From assembly GCF_007786475.1 (NCBI RefSeq), contig NZ_VNJJ01000007.1:64042-121634 (forward strand): a stretch of 57,593 nucleotides of DNA, in the 5' to 3' direction. The notes under the pieces are model-generated. The model saw only the letters and a program-made list of their open reading frames with translations, was not told the DNA's origin and made no database searches. The stretch comes from Cohnella terricola. GTDB lineage: Bacteria > Bacillota > Bacilli > Paenibacillales > Paenibacillaceae. Positions 8,066 through 18,900 of the stretch are shown here, piece after piece. The number at the start of each line of letters is the position of its first letter. Position 1 is the first letter of the stretch. A program made the position numbers and the translations under genes.

Positions 8066-8644
8066 TCAGTTCATCGTATCTTTTTGTTTAGACATCTTAC
8101 TCATTATATCCTTAATGGACTTTAGTTCTTTAGTCAAATCATGTACCGTATTGTGTTGTACTATACCGTTACCATCATACATATTTGAATCTATGATGTA
8201 TTCATGTAGATATTTCTCCCCATCAATTCCATTAAACTCTACAAATACTCTATAGATAGGGAACTCGTTTTTTGAATTTCTCATACCAATAAGACTCCCA
8301 GCAAATATTCTTATTTGCTGTTGGGGAGCAAGAAAAGAAATCCCTTTAAAAATAGAAGCTTTCTCCGATAACTCTATGCCAACTACCTCATTGATTGGTT
8401 CAAATCTTACAATTGTATTTATTGCTGGATTTTTTCCAATGTTCTCAACTATAACCTCAAGAATTTGCGTTATCTTCATATCAAAGTAAATAATTACATT
8501 AGGCATATTATTCTCTTTGTGAATTTTTACATTCTGATTTAAAAGTTCACTATTAGCTTTTTCTATCTTTTTGGTGTAATAAATATAAATTCCTGTGAGT
8601 AGTAACATTCCAATTGCGCTTATGGCACTTATCCATTGATACAT
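8066..8644 (-). CDS. Single-pass membrane protein with beta-rich soluble domain
   Basis: 192 residues. One TM segment (about 5-25, ISAIGMLLLTGIYIYY) is followed by a short coiled-coil-like stretch and a beta-rich domain (about 48-165). The architecture is the same as the 167-residue protein two genes upstream: anchor, polar linker, Ig-like domain. No family assigned. AT-rich, part of the 6.7-9.6 kb minus-strand cluster. Confidence 0.6.
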   Translation of the reverse strand: MYQWISAISAIGMLLLTGIYIYYTKKIEKANSELLNQNVKIHKENNMPNVIIYFDMKITQILEVIVENIGKNPAINTIVRFEPINEVVGIELSEKASIFKGISFLAPQQQIRIFAGSLIGMRNSKNEFPIYRVFVEFNGIDGEKYLHEYIIDSNMYDGNGIVQHNTVHDLTKELKSIKDIMSKMSKQKDTMN

Positions 8645-8677
8645 TATCTCAACGCTCCATCCCTTATAAAAATCGTT

Positions 8678-9078
8678 TTATTCTGTTTCATCTTGTAGGA
8701 CATCTAGTTGTGCCTTAAACCCGTCATCGCAACTTACATCGAAAGGCATTCTTCCACTCTTATCAAGAAAAAGAATTCTTAACACTGGTCGCTCGCACTC
8801 AAAAATTTCTTCGAAATGGATACGATGATGCTTCCAAGATACCCAATATAATCAATCCTTCATGAAACTCTTTACCTTCTTTTATATCTTCAATATTTCC
8901 TCGAACTGTTCCCATGCTTACTGGTAATACAATCTGCAAATCCCTGTGATTGTAGTTTTCTTTCAATCCATGAGTGTGATAGTTGATATGAAAATCATCA
9001 TGCAGAACGTAATGCGCAGCCCATCCATGCTTCTTAATCATATTGTCAAATATTCTTTGTGCATTTTTTTCGATTCAT
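8678..9078 (-). pseudogene. DUF4262 gene broken by two frameshifts
   Basis: The intact-looking middle (9041-8799) contains HGWAAHYVL, NYHTHGL and DLQIVLPVSMG, typical of DUF4262 proteins. The true start is probably the ATG at 9078 after GGAG; a run of seven T on the plus strand (9064-9070) puts it out of frame, and one base fewer would give MNRKNAQRIFDNMIKKHGW. A second shift near 8815-8825 separates the C-terminal part, which continues in another frame as FEEIFECERPVLRILFLD to the stop at 8678. Either a genuine pseudogene or an uncorrected sequencing/assembly error at homopolymers. Confidence 0.6.
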
Positions 9079-9123
9079 ATAATTCGCTCCTTGTTTTTCT
9101 AAATGAAATCAATCGTTTCAATG

Positions 9124-9600
9124 CTAATTCATTCTAATCTTAAAGATATTTGAATGATATCTATTTCCTGTTCCATCCATTACTTGTGCTCTAATCTTTA
9201 ACGATGATTTAGTAAATCCATCTCTTTCTACGGTTCTTAAAAAGTCTTCTCTGGAAATCCATACTTGACAATTATCTCCCTCTTGAAGTCGATGCGGAAA
9301 TACAATATTTGACTGGGGTGGAATTAGGGCATACTTTTTTCCTCTAACTCTGATGTTGAGTAGATTAAAAGAATTCACTACAATGTTTTTAGATGAGGCG
9401 TTACGTACAGTTATGAAGAAATACACATCATCGCTTAATGAATTATTCTCATAGACAATGAACCCATTGGTTAGCTCGACTGACAAAAATCTCTTGTTTT
9501 GATTTTTAGTTTGCCGATAAACAAGAAAAGATATGATAAGTGCTAATAATCCTATTGCTGCAATTACTAATTGAATCCCATCAATATTATCGAACATCAT
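9124..9600 (-). CDS. Single-pass membrane protein with Ig-like domain, unknown function
   Basis: 158 residues from the ATG at 9600 (MMFDNID), preferred over the upstream start at 9627 because GAAAGG lies eight bases before it. One TM (about residues 8-28) is followed by a linker and a beta-rich domain (about 40-155) with 'VELTNGFIVYENN' and 'FITVRNASSKNIVVNSF'. Same architecture as the protein at 8066-8644, and the first gene of the minus-strand cluster. Confidence 0.6.
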   Translation of the reverse strand: MMFDNIDGIQLVIAAIGLLALIISFLVYRQTKNQNKRFLSVELTNGFIVYENNSLSDDVYFFITVRNASSKNIVVNSFNLLNIRVRGKKYALIPPQSNIVFPHRLQEGDNCQVWISREDFLRTVERDGFTKSSLKIRAQVMDGTGNRYHSNIFKIRMN

Positions 9601-9627
9601 TTCACTCGCCTTTCCCGTTAAAACCAT

Positions 9628-10170
9628 TATTTAATTAAATGCGTTATTTCCTTCAACTAAATCCCAATATTTACTTTCATAAGTTTCTTTACATCATGAT
9701 CGTTTAGATAAAATGCCATCATGGAATTCTCTTCTCAGAAATTCTTTATATCACTTTCGAATTGCTAACTCATTATTTCAGGAACTCCATATTCGAAAAG
9801 TATTCTGCTTTCTAATTGTTCATACAATTTACCAAGTACAATTCTACATTTTGTTATTCAACTCCCACTTGATCTATTCATTCATTATTCTTCAAAATGG
9901 GACAACATCCCTTTATTTGCTTCACTTAGCAAAAAACCCTCTATAAGGAGGGTTCCCACACTAGAAATATTCATTTAACTTAAAATTATTTCTTTCGCAA
10001 AGGTTGCTTTGTTTAAACCAGTTCTTTAATTCTTATATTTCGCAAAAGTGACTATTTCATAAACCTTACTTCTTGAACCACATAATTCTGATGTTTGAAT
10101 TCTTTACTGTAAATCTCAAGTTCACTCATGATAGTATCAACATAAAAAATAAAAGGAGCATGGTATTAGT
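9628..10170. other. AT-rich intergenic stretch
   Basis: No convincing gene. A plus-strand ORF at 9713-9946 lacks a ribosome site and has unprotein-like composition. The region holds the terminator hairpin at 9931-9954 and the start region of the plus-strand membrane gene at 10171. Confidence 0.5.
9931..9954 (-). terminator. Orphan terminator hairpin (minus strand)
   Basis: AACCCTC/GAGGGTT arms around TATAAG, followed on the minus strand by a six-T run. No minus-strand gene lies immediately upstream, so it looks like the leftover terminator of a lost gene. Confidence 0.6.
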
Positions 10171-10806
10171 ATGAATCGTCTCGCGATAAGCTATAAGAAA
10201 ATGTACTCTCTACTATTTGGAAAATACTTACTTTGGTCTATTAATTCACTAATGCTTCTGAGCATAGCTTTCAGATATGTTACAATTACTACAACCGATC
10301 TATATCCATCATTAATCATGGTTGTCCTCCTATCTCCTCTAATATTAATTATTCGAATCAAAGCAATCCTCAGCACAAATATACTCTTCATGTCTTTTTA
10401 TACCTATTTTTCAATACCGTTCACTATCTCCATAATAATAGGACTACTTTTGAATTCCTCAATACAATTATCTTTGGTTTTAGTTTTCATCTTATGCCTT
10501 TCAAACTTTTATATCATGTATATTATCAATAGAAAGAAGAATCGTAATACCTTTTTAAATCACTCAAAGATTTCGTTAGATATTATTCGTTTAGCCTTTG
10601 TTGTTATCGTTGCAACAAGTGCAATCTATGGGAAATTGTTAAATGACTTTAGTTTGTTTAAACAGTTGATTCCTATCTTTTCAGGTACTGAAACAGAACA
10701 ATTAAGATCATATTTTCAATTGACATTTCAGATTATATCAGTTCCTTTTGTTTTCGCTGCTACTCTTCTCAGAATTGTAATTGACTGGATACTATTAAAG
10801 AAATGA
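10171..10806 (+). CDS. Multi-pass membrane protein, unknown function
   Basis: 211 residues with about six hydrophobic segments (near 20-40, 45-65, 70-95, 98-117, 135-150, 188-207). AAGGAG lies 12 bases before the ATG, a long spacing; an out-of-frame ATG sits between them and stops within four codons. Ile/Leu/Phe-rich and AT-rich like the rest of the island. No family recognised. Confidence 0.55.
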   Translation: MNRLAISYKKMYSLLFGKYLLWSINSLMLLSIAFRYVTITTTDLYPSLIMVVLLSPLILIIRIKAILSTNILFMSFYTYFSIPFTISIIIGLLLNSSIQLSLVLVFILCLSNFYIMYIINRKKNRNTFLNHSKISLDIIRLAFVVIVATSAIYGKLLNDFSLFKQLIPIFSGTETEQLRSYFQLTFQIISVPFVFAATLLRIVIDWILLKK

Positions 10807-10994
10807 TTCTTATAGCCTGTTTTTTTCAAATATAGATATCGTACATACATCGTAATTCCCTTTATCTCATAAGGCTTTTCTCTTTTTTTTCAAATCTTTA
10901 GCCTTTTCTGCGATTAACAAATATCCATATAAACTAAGGGAAAGGTTCAATTCTACTGAAAAACCCAAATGTTATCGACATTGTAACAAGAAGA

Positions 10995-11365
10995 TTATCT
11001 TAGATGGGCGATCACGATGATATCTTTCTTACCGTCACCACTAGCATCTCGGAAAGCGACCGCAGAAACGGAATAGAACGACACTGGCGACTCTAGCTCA
11101 CGTGCCATACCCAACGAAATCCGTTTGTCATCTCGGCCTATAATTCCAGTTATTCACACTCAGTAAAAGTCAGCTTGTTCGGGTCGAACTTGGTGTACCG
11201 GTCTACCATAGCCTGGGCAAAAGCAGCTTGTACTACGGTAATCCCTGAGATATTGCCTGATGGACTAATACCAAAACTTAACGTATAGACATCTTTCCGG
11301 CCATTTCCGTCTTGAATGTCTAGATATTTGCCAACCCGACACTTCACCATAATAGTGAATCTCAA
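10995..11365 (-). pseudogene. Remnant of a secreted-type protein with DGNGRKD/DGKKD motifs
   Basis: An ORF from 11365 to 11150 carries 'DIQDGNGRKDVYTLSFG'. After a stop the translation continues in another frame to 10995 with 'DASGDGKKDIIVIAHLR'. The D-x-(N/D)GD-GKKD pattern is that of FG-GAP/VCBS-like or calcium-loop segments of extracellular proteins. No start or signal peptide is left. Probably the decayed C-terminal end of a larger gene. Confidence 0.45.
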
Positions 11366-11788
11366 GTTCTTTAAACAATTGCATCTCGGTCACAATGAAT
11401 GGTGTTAATATCTGATTCAACCGGAATGGGTAGTTTACAGTCTCGGAAAGTGTAGGAATTCTTTAAATTGGCCTTATTCTCACCAAGGTGGTAGGTTGAA
11501 TATAAATGTTGTAAACTTATTGCTAAGCTTGTATTTCTAATGTGTTCTTTGATTAATTTGTATAATATTTAGCCTGATATGAAATTATATCAATAATTCA
11601 GAAGTGCATGAATGAGATTATTGCGAAATATTTTGTTTTGTTATATACACTAAGAATCGTAGTCAATCTAGTGAGAATTAATAAACGAACTGATAAACAA
11701 CTGCGCATCATTTGAAACAGATTCTGGTGAAATTAGCTTATTATGGGAAGAGATTATAAATAAGTAATAACCAAGAGGAGAATTTCTC
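11366..11788. other. Intergenic region upstream of the hsd operon
   Basis: AT-rich, no gene seen. It carries the candidate hsd promoter at 11621-11649 and the AGAGGAGA ribosome site just before hsdM. Confidence 0.5.
11621..11649 (+). promoter_or_regulatory. hsdMp: Candidate promoter of the hsd operon
   Basis: TTGCGA (11621-11626), 17-bp spacer, TATACA (11644-11649), about 140 bp before the hsdM start. The match to sigma-A consensus is moderate, and other AT-rich hexamers nearby could serve equally well. Confidence 0.35.
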
Positions 11789-13495
11789 ATGAACAACACC
11801 GAACAGCAATTCTTAAAAGAGCTTGATGACAAGCTATGGAAAGCGGCAGACAAACTGCGGAATAACCTAGATGCCGCCAACTATAAACATATTGTTCTGG
11901 GATTGATTTTTCTAAAGTATGTATCAGACGCGTTCGAAGAACGCCAGAACGAGCTAAAAGATCTGTTCCAGCAGGATGCTGACGACAATATTTATCTCAT
12001 GCCCCGAGATGACTATGAATCGGATCAAGACTACCAACAAGCAATAAACAAAGAATTAGAGATCATTGAATACTATCAGGAGAAAAACGTGTTCTGGGTA
12101 CCAAAAGCAGCTCGTTGGAGTACATTAAAAAGTACAGCCTCCTTGCCTATTGGTTCAGTAATTTGGAAAAACGAACAGGGAGAAGACGTAAAATTGCGTT
12201 CAATCTCTTGGCTAGTAGATAATGCCTTGGATGACATTGAAAAAGCCAATACCAAACTTAAAGGCATTCTTAACCGTATTAGTCAGCACCAATTAGAAAA
12301 CGACAAATTGATTGGTCTCATTAATAGTTTTTCAGATACCAGCTTTAGAAACCCTGAATACAATGGGCAAAAACTAGAACTACAAAGTAAAGATATTCTG
12401 GGCCATGTTTACGAATACTTCCTTGGACAGTTTGCTCTTGCCGAAGGTAAGCAGGGTGGCCAGTATTACACTCCTAAAAGTATCGTTACGTTAATAGTTG
12501 AAATGCTTGAACCATACAATGGCCGAGTATACGACCCTGCTATGGGCTCAGGTGGCTTTTTTGTGTCTAGTGAAAAGTTTATTGAAGAACATGCCGATGA
12601 GAAGCACTATAACGCGGCAGAACAGAAAAAGCATATTTCTGTCTACGGTCAAGAGAGCAACCCTACTACTTGGAAACTAGCAGCTATGAACATGGCAATC
12701 CGTGGCATTGACTTCAACTTTGGAAAAAAGAATGCCGACTCCTTTCTCGATGATCAGCACCCAGATCTGCGTGCAGACTATGTCATGGCCAACCCCCCGT
12801 TTAATGTTAAAGATTGGTGGCATGCAAAACTAGAAGATGATATTCGATGGAAATACGGTACACCGCCACAGAGCAACGCTAACTTTGCTTGGATTCAACA
12901 TATGCTACACCACCTCAACGACAATGGCTCAATGGCACTCTTGCTCGCCAATGGTTCAATGAGTTCCAATACCAATAACGAAGGCGAGATACGCAAAGCA
13001 TTGATTGACGCGGATCGAATCGAGTGCATGGTTGCATTACCAGGGCAACTCTTTACAAATACTCAGATTCCAGCTTGTATCTGGTTTCTGACCAAAAACA
13101 AGAAAGATGGCAACGGCAAAGTTAATCGTACCGGTAAGAGTTTGTTTATTGACGCTCGCAACCTCGGCTACATGAAAGATCGCGTATTACGTGATTTTGA
13201 TAAAGAGCGGGATATTGATAAAATCACCAGCACCTTCCATGCATGGCAACGTGGAGAAGGATACGAAGACCAGCCCGGCTTCTGCTTTTCGGCAGAGATA
13301 GAAGACATGCAAAAACATGACTACGTACTAACTCCAGGGCGATATGTCGGTGCAGCCGAGCAAGAAGACGATGGCGAGCCTTTTGCCAATAAAATGGCAA
13401 GACTCACTGAACAGCTGAAAATCCAGCTTGAGGAGAGTGATCACCTGGTAGCAGAGATCAAAAAGAGTATGGAGGCGTTGGGTTATGAGTGTTGA
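11789..13495 (+). CDS. hsdM: Type I restriction-modification methyltransferase subunit
   Basis: 568 residues. An N-terminal helical HsdM_N domain (about 7-150) is followed by an N6-adenine methyltransferase domain: SAM motif YDPAMGSGGFF (248-258; the usual form is DPxCGTGGF) and catalytic NPPF (335-338). With HsdS it methylates adenine in a bipartite target and with HsdR forms the restriction complex. AGAGGAGA lies seven bases before the ATG. First gene of a four-gene operon; its end overlaps hsdS by 11 bases. Confidence 0.96.
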   Translation: MNNTEQQFLKELDDKLWKAADKLRNNLDAANYKHIVLGLIFLKYVSDAFEERQNELKDLFQQDADDNIYLMPRDDYESDQDYQQAINKELEIIEYYQEKNVFWVPKAARWSTLKSTASLPIGSVIWKNEQGEDVKLRSISWLVDNALDDIEKANTKLKGILNRISQHQLENDKLIGLINSFSDTSFRNPEYNGQKLELQSKDILGHVYEYFLGQFALAEGKQGGQYYTPKSIVTLIVEMLEPYNGRVYDPAMGSGGFFVSSEKFIEEHADEKHYNAAEQKKHISVYGQESNPTTWKLAAMNMAIRGIDFNFGKKNADSFLDDQHPDLRADYVMANPPFNVKDWWHAKLEDDIRWKYGTPPQSNANFAWIQHMLHHLNDNGSMALLLANGSMSSNTNNEGEIRKALIDADRIECMVALPGQLFTNTQIPACIWFLTKNKKDGNGKVNRTGKSLFIDARNLGYMKDRVLRDFDKERDIDKITSTFHAWQRGEGYEDQPGFCFSAEIEDMQKHDYVLTPGRYVGAAEQEDDGEPFANKMARLTEQLKIQLEESDHLVAEIKKSMEALGYEC

Positions 13496-14891
13496 TTGGC
13501 CAATTCAAACGCTTGGAGAGGTTTGTGAAAAGATAACCGACGGTGCTCATAATAGTCCAAAATCGGTAGATCACGGAAAGCCAATGGCCTCGGTCAAAGA
13601 CCTTACTCGTTTTGGTATTGATTTAAGCAATGCAAGGTTAATTTCACAAGAGGATTTCGAAAAATTAGTAAAGCAAGGTTGTCAGCCAGAGGTTGGTGAT
13701 GTGCTTATTGCTAAAGATGGTAACAGTGCATTGGATACAGTTTGTACCGTAGACGAGCCAACTAATGTTGTATTGTTATCATCAGTGGCAATATTAAGAC
13801 CACATAAAGATAAATTAGATTCTGATTTTCTAAAATATTACTTTTCATCTAAGCAAGTCATCGAGTATTTGAAGAATAATTTTATTTCTGGCGCTGCTAT
13901 TCCAAGAGTTGTTTTAAAAGATCTCCGCAAGGCAGAAATTAAAGTTCCACCTTTATATATTCAAAAAGGGATCTCTAAAAAGCTAAGAGCTTTGGATGAT
14001 AAAATCAAACTCAATAACCAGATTAACGATACCCTAGAATCCATCGTCCAAGCAATCTTTAAAAGCTGGTTTGTCGATTTTGAACCAGTAAAAGCCAAAA
14101 TGAGAGCGCTACAAGCAGGTCACTCTAATAATGAAGCCGAGCATGCGGCCATGAGAGCGATTTCTGGCAAGGATGAAACGGAGTTAAAACAACTACAGCA
14201 ACAGAAGCCCGAATATTTCGTAGAACTAACTAAGACAGCAGCGGTATTCCCTTCTACCATGGAAGAGTCAAATTTAGGATGTATACCAGAGGGTTGGACA
14301 ATTTCTGAAATTGGTAATGAAGTTACTGTAGTTGGTGGAGGTACACCATCAACAAAAAATAATGAATTCTGGGATGGGGGAATCTTTCTTTGGGCAACTC
14401 CAAAAGATTTGTCGAATTTAAGAGAAAAAGTTTTGATAGATACAGAAAGGAAAATTACAGAGGAAGGTCTAAAAAGAATTAGTTCAGGATTGCTTCCAGT
14501 TAACACAGTTTTAATGTCCTCTCGGGCACCAGTAGGTTACCTTGCAATTGCGAAAGTACCATTAGCAATAAATCAAGGGTTCATTGCAATGAATTGTAAT
14601 AAGATATTATCGTCTGAGTATGTGCTACAGTGGTGTAGTTTTCAAATGGATGAAATTAAGCAAAGAGCAAGCGGTACTACCTTTGCTGAAATTAGTAAGA
14701 AAAGCTTCAATCCAATACCTGTTGTAGTTCCAATGTATGAAGTAATTGAAAAGTTCACTAACCATGTCAAGTTTATTTATTCTAAAATCGAACAAAATAT
14801 CCAGGAGTCAATGACTCTCTCTCAGTTAAAGGAATCTCTTCTACCCAAACTTCTATCTGGCGAAATTGAATTAATTGATGAGGAGTATTAA
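13485..14891 (+). CDS. hsdS: Type I restriction-modification specificity subunit
   Basis: 468 residues, normal length. Two target-recognition domains (about 1-150 and 265-410) are each followed by a conserved helical spacer. The central one contains KLRALDDKIKLNNQIN and FKSWFVDFEPVKAKM, the C-terminal one ends LKESLLPKLLSGEIEL. The second TRD begins with the typical PEGWTISEIGNEV...GGGTPST. It determines the DNA sequence recognised. It overlaps hsdM and is followed five bases later by the SIR2-like gene. Confidence 0.96.
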   Translation: MSVDWPIQTLGEVCEKITDGAHNSPKSVDHGKPMASVKDLTRFGIDLSNARLISQEDFEKLVKQGCQPEVGDVLIAKDGNSALDTVCTVDEPTNVVLLSSVAILRPHKDKLDSDFLKYYFSSKQVIEYLKNNFISGAAIPRVVLKDLRKAEIKVPPLYIQKGISKKLRALDDKIKLNNQINDTLESIVQAIFKSWFVDFEPVKAKMRALQAGHSNNEAEHAAMRAISGKDETELKQLQQQKPEYFVELTKTAAVFPSTMEESNLGCIPEGWTISEIGNEVTVVGGGTPSTKNNEFWDGGIFLWATPKDLSNLREKVLIDTERKITEEGLKRISSGLLPVNTVLMSSRAPVGYLAIAKVPLAINQGFIAMNCNKILSSEYVLQWCSFQMDEIKQRASGTTFAEISKKSFNPIPVVVPMYEVIEKFTNHVKFIYSKIEQNIQESMTLSQLKESLLPKLLSGEIELIDEEY

Positions 14892-14896
14892 TTTTC

Positions 14897-15910
14897 ATGG
14901 ACTATTTAAAATCACAGTTTCATGACTTTTTGAATGAAGAAGGAGAAGTGAGAATTGCTGGATATACTTTTTACCGAGACGTAATTCTTAGGGATTTAGA
15001 GGGAGATGGTTATCAAGAAGCTTTTAACGAATGGCTACAACAAAGACAAGAAGAAAACTTATCTTGTGCTGACGAAATACTATCTTGTTATGACAATAAT
15101 GGTAGATTCAGAAAACTACAGGAAATTCACCGTCGTGGTGCTATCATACCATTCGTTGGTGCAGGATTATCCATGCCAAGCGGTTATTCAAGCTGGACAG
15201 CTTTTTTATATAGAATTCTCAGTGAAACCCGTATTTCCAAAGCTGATTTTGATACGCTTATCACAAAAGGAGCATACGAGGAAGCGGCACAGATGCTATT
15301 TGACGATCTGCCCAGTGGTTCATTTCTTGAACAGATTGAAAATGAATTCGGTACTCAAAGAGATATTGCCGGACCAGTCCAGCGACTGCCCTACCTTTTT
15401 AAAAATACAGTAATTACCACCAACTTTGATGGAATTATTTCTAAAAGCTATTTAAATGCGACGCTTGAATTTGATAAAGAATTGTTGGGTGCGGATGCGC
15501 AGTATTTGTCTCGAGAATTAGGTGAAAACAAGCGTGTACTAGTCAAGCTTCATGGAGAAGCGGATTCTTCACGAAACCGCATTTTCACAAAGTCTGAATA
15601 CGAACATCATTATTCAAATCAATCAGTCTTGGAAAATGTAATTGAAGTCATTAGCAACAGAACATTACTTTTCATTGGGTGTAGTCTATCGGTTGATAGA
15701 ACAATACAAGCTCTTACAAACATAGTTCAAAGGAAGGGTAGTGAAAATGTTCCAAGGCACTATGCCTTTCTTCAGCTTCAGGATGAAGATGAACGATTAA
15801 CACGTCGAGATATATTAGCTGCTGCAAATATTTATCCTATTTGGTACAAAGATGATCACAACAAGTGTATTGAAGCATTATTAGAAAAATTAGCAGAGGG
15901 GATAAACTAA
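14897..15910 (+). CDS. SIR2-like protein (probable NADase) inside the hsd operon
   Basis: 337 residues. A helical N-terminal part (1-78) is followed by a SIR2-type Rossmann domain: GAIIPFVGAGLSMPSG (81-96), TTNFDGI (174-180, with the catalytic-type Asn176), KLHGE (217-221, His219) and FIGCSLSVDRT (259-269). This set is that of the prokaryotic SIR2/SIR2_2 defence proteins (ThsA, DSR and related), which cleave NAD+ on phage sensing. It lies between hsdS (5-bp gap) and hsdR (stop and start overlap by one base, TAATG), so it is translated as part of the R-M operon. NADase activity and an abortive-infection role are inferred; no TIR, TM or other sensor domain is visible. Confidence 0.85.
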   Translation: MDYLKSQFHDFLNEEGEVRIAGYTFYRDVILRDLEGDGYQEAFNEWLQQRQEENLSCADEILSCYDNNGRFRKLQEIHRRGAIIPFVGAGLSMPSGYSSWTAFLYRILSETRISKADFDTLITKGAYEEAAQMLFDDLPSGSFLEQIENEFGTQRDIAGPVQRLPYLFKNTVITTNFDGIISKSYLNATLEFDKELLGADAQYLSRELGENKRVLVKLHGEADSSRNRIFTKSEYEHHYSNQSVLENVIEVISNRTLLFIGCSLSVDRTIQALTNIVQRKGSENVPRHYAFLQLQDEDERLTRRDILAAANIYPIWYKDDHNKCIEALLEKLAEGIN

Positions 15911-18900
15911 TGAATGAAGAACAATTAGAAAACCTCTGTCTTGAATGGTTCAAAGATAATGGATGGGTCACCTTGTACGGGCCAGATATTGCCCCAGATG
16001 GTGATAACCCTATGCGAAGTGATTTTGGTCAAGTTTTACTCGAAACAGACTTGAAAGAAGCATTTTCTCGCATTAATACTCACCTGCCATCAGAATGTTT
16101 TGAACAAGTCATAATCAAACTGAAGAATCCAGATAGCTTAGATATAGTCACCAACAACCGTAATTTTCATAGATACTTGTTGGAAGGAGTTCCTGTCGAG
16201 TTCAAGCGCGATGATGCAATTATATATGATCATGCGTTTTTAGTTGATTTTGATCATTGCGAACAAAACCGATTTGTTGCTGTAAATCAGCTGACAATTG
16301 TTAGTACAAAACAGCCGCGACGTTTAGATATAGTCTGCTTTATCAATGGCATTCCTTTCTCTGTAATAGAACTAAAAAGTCCAAATGATGAAAATGCCGA
16401 TATTTGGGACGCATTTAATCAGCTACAAACATATAAAGATGAAATCTCCGATCTCTTTCTTTATAATGAAGCCCTAGTAATAAGTGATGGCTACACAGCA
16501 CGCGTAGGATCATTAACATCCAATCAAGAACGCTTCCAACCATGGCGTACAATTAAGCATGAAAGCGACAAGCCTGTACTTGAATGGCAGTTGGAAACTT
16601 TAGTGCGTGGTTTCTTCGACCGTGAACTCTTTCTCGATTACATCCGCTTCTTTGTGATTTACGAAGCAGACGGTGAACAGATTATCAAGAAGATAGCGGG
16701 TTATCATCAGTTCCACGCCGTGCGTGAAGCTGTTCGGGCAACTGTGATTGCCGCTAGAAAGCCTGTAAAGGATGTAGTTGAAGAATCAAGGGCAACTTAC
16801 GGTAAAGAAGTTGTTCCTGGTTGCAAAAAGGCCGGTGTTGTCTGGCATACTCAGGGGTCGGGGAAAAGTATTTCAATGTGTTGTTATGCGGGAAAGCTAT
16901 TGCAGCAATCCGAGATGGATAACCCGACACTTGTAGTAGTCACAGACAGAAACGACCTAGATGGCCAGCTCTATGCTACTTTTTGCAACGCACAGGAGCT
17001 CTTGAAGCAAATGCCTATACAAGCTAATGATCGTGACGAATTACGTCGATTATTAGCTGAGCGTGAGTCAGGTGGTATTATTTTTACCACGGTTCAAAAG
17101 TTTGCCTTACTTGAAGAAGAAACAGAACATCCTCTATTGAATAGTCGCCATAATATTGTGGTAATTTCAGACGAAGCTCACCGTAGCCAGTATGGTTTGA
17201 AAGCTGTTCTATCCAAAAATGGCGAGTACACATTCGGTTATGCTAAGCACATGCGCGATGCATTAAAAAATGCCTCATTCATCGGTTTTACAGGTACGCC
17301 GATTTCTCAGGAAGATAAAGATACTCGCTCAGTCTTTGGCGATTATGTATCTATTTATGACATTCAAGATGCAGTCGTTGATGGCGCGACTGTTCCAATT
17401 TATTATGAATCTCGTCTTGCTAAACTTGAACTTAATTTCGATGAGATCAACACCTTATCAGAACGGGTTGATGAGGTAATCGAAGATGAAGAAGATTTTG
17501 CTACTCGTGAAAGAACCAAGGGCGAGTGGAGTCGCCTTGAGAAGTTAGTAGGCGCTACACCAAGATTGAAACAAGTAGCTGCCGATTTAGTGGCTCACTA
17601 CGAAGAACGAACTCAATCTATGGATGGAAAAGCAATGATTGTTACAATGAGCCGTGATATTTGTGCGCATTTATACAATGAAATTGTTTTCCTTAGACCA
17701 GAATGGCATGATCCCGATCCTGAGAAAGGTGTCATAAAGATCGTTATGACAGGTTCAGCTTCTGATAAACCTTTATTACAACCTCATATCTACAATAAGC
17801 AAACGAAGAAGCGCCTGGAAAAACGATTTAAGGATGTCAATGACTCTCTTAAACTGGTAATTGTGCGCGACATGTGGCTCACTGGTTTTGATGCCCCCTG
17901 TTGCCATACGATGTATGTAGATAAGCCCATGAAAGGCCATAATCTGATGCAGGCCATTGCCAGAGTTAACCGCGTGTTTAAAAACAAACCGGGTGGCTTG
18001 GTTGTTGATTACATTGGTATCGCAAATGAATTGAAGCAAGCATTAAAAGTTTACATCAACTCGAATGGAAAAGGCGAGCCGACTTTGCGTGCGGAAGAAG
18101 CCTATGCCATCTGTACCGAGAAAATAGATGCAATCCGTGGCTTGTTTGCCAAAACGCCTCATAGTAATGGTATTGACCTTAGTAGGTTTGAAACGGAGGC
18201 GCACAAACTTTTAGTGACTGCAGCTAACTATGTGCTAGGTCTGAAAGATGGCAAAACTCGATTTCTTGATTTGGTATTGTCTGCAATAAAATCCTTTTCG
18301 ATCTGTAGCACCCTTGATGAAGCAAAGGAACTTCGCAAAGAACTTGCTTTTTATTCAGCCGTCAAGGCAGCTATTAGCAAGTTTACATCTGTAGATAAGA
18401 AACGCACCTTAGAGGAAAAAAATTCAGCTCTTAAGCAGATTCTTGATAATGCTGTGGTGGCCGAAGGAGTTGCAGATGTATTTGCACTTTGTGGTCTTAC
18501 AAAACCGAATATCGGTCTTCTTTCTGATGAGTTTCTGGAGGATGTTCGCCAGATGCCACATCAAAACCTAGCTGTTGAATTGTTAGGAAAACTACTTAAA
18601 GGCGACATTAAGGCCAGAACCCGTAACAACATTGTTCTGGAAAAAAAATACGTTGATCGTTTACAGGAGACATTACGCAAGTATAATAACCGCGCAATAG
18701 AAACGGCACAAATCATTGAAGAACTTATTCAAATGGCAAAGGATTTCCAAGCGGAAATGACTAGAGAAGTTGACTTAGGGCTAAAACCTGATGAAATGGC
18801 TTTTTATGATGCACTTGCAAACAACGAAAGCGCAGTGCGTTTGCTCGGTGATGTGGTACTGAAGAAGATCGCAGTGGAAATCACAGAGAAATTGCGACAG

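Noticed and set aside
9713..9946. 77-residue plus-strand ORF in the AT-rich island
   Set aside because: No ribosome site, composition as expected from AT-rich noncoding DNA, ends in a terminator hairpin.
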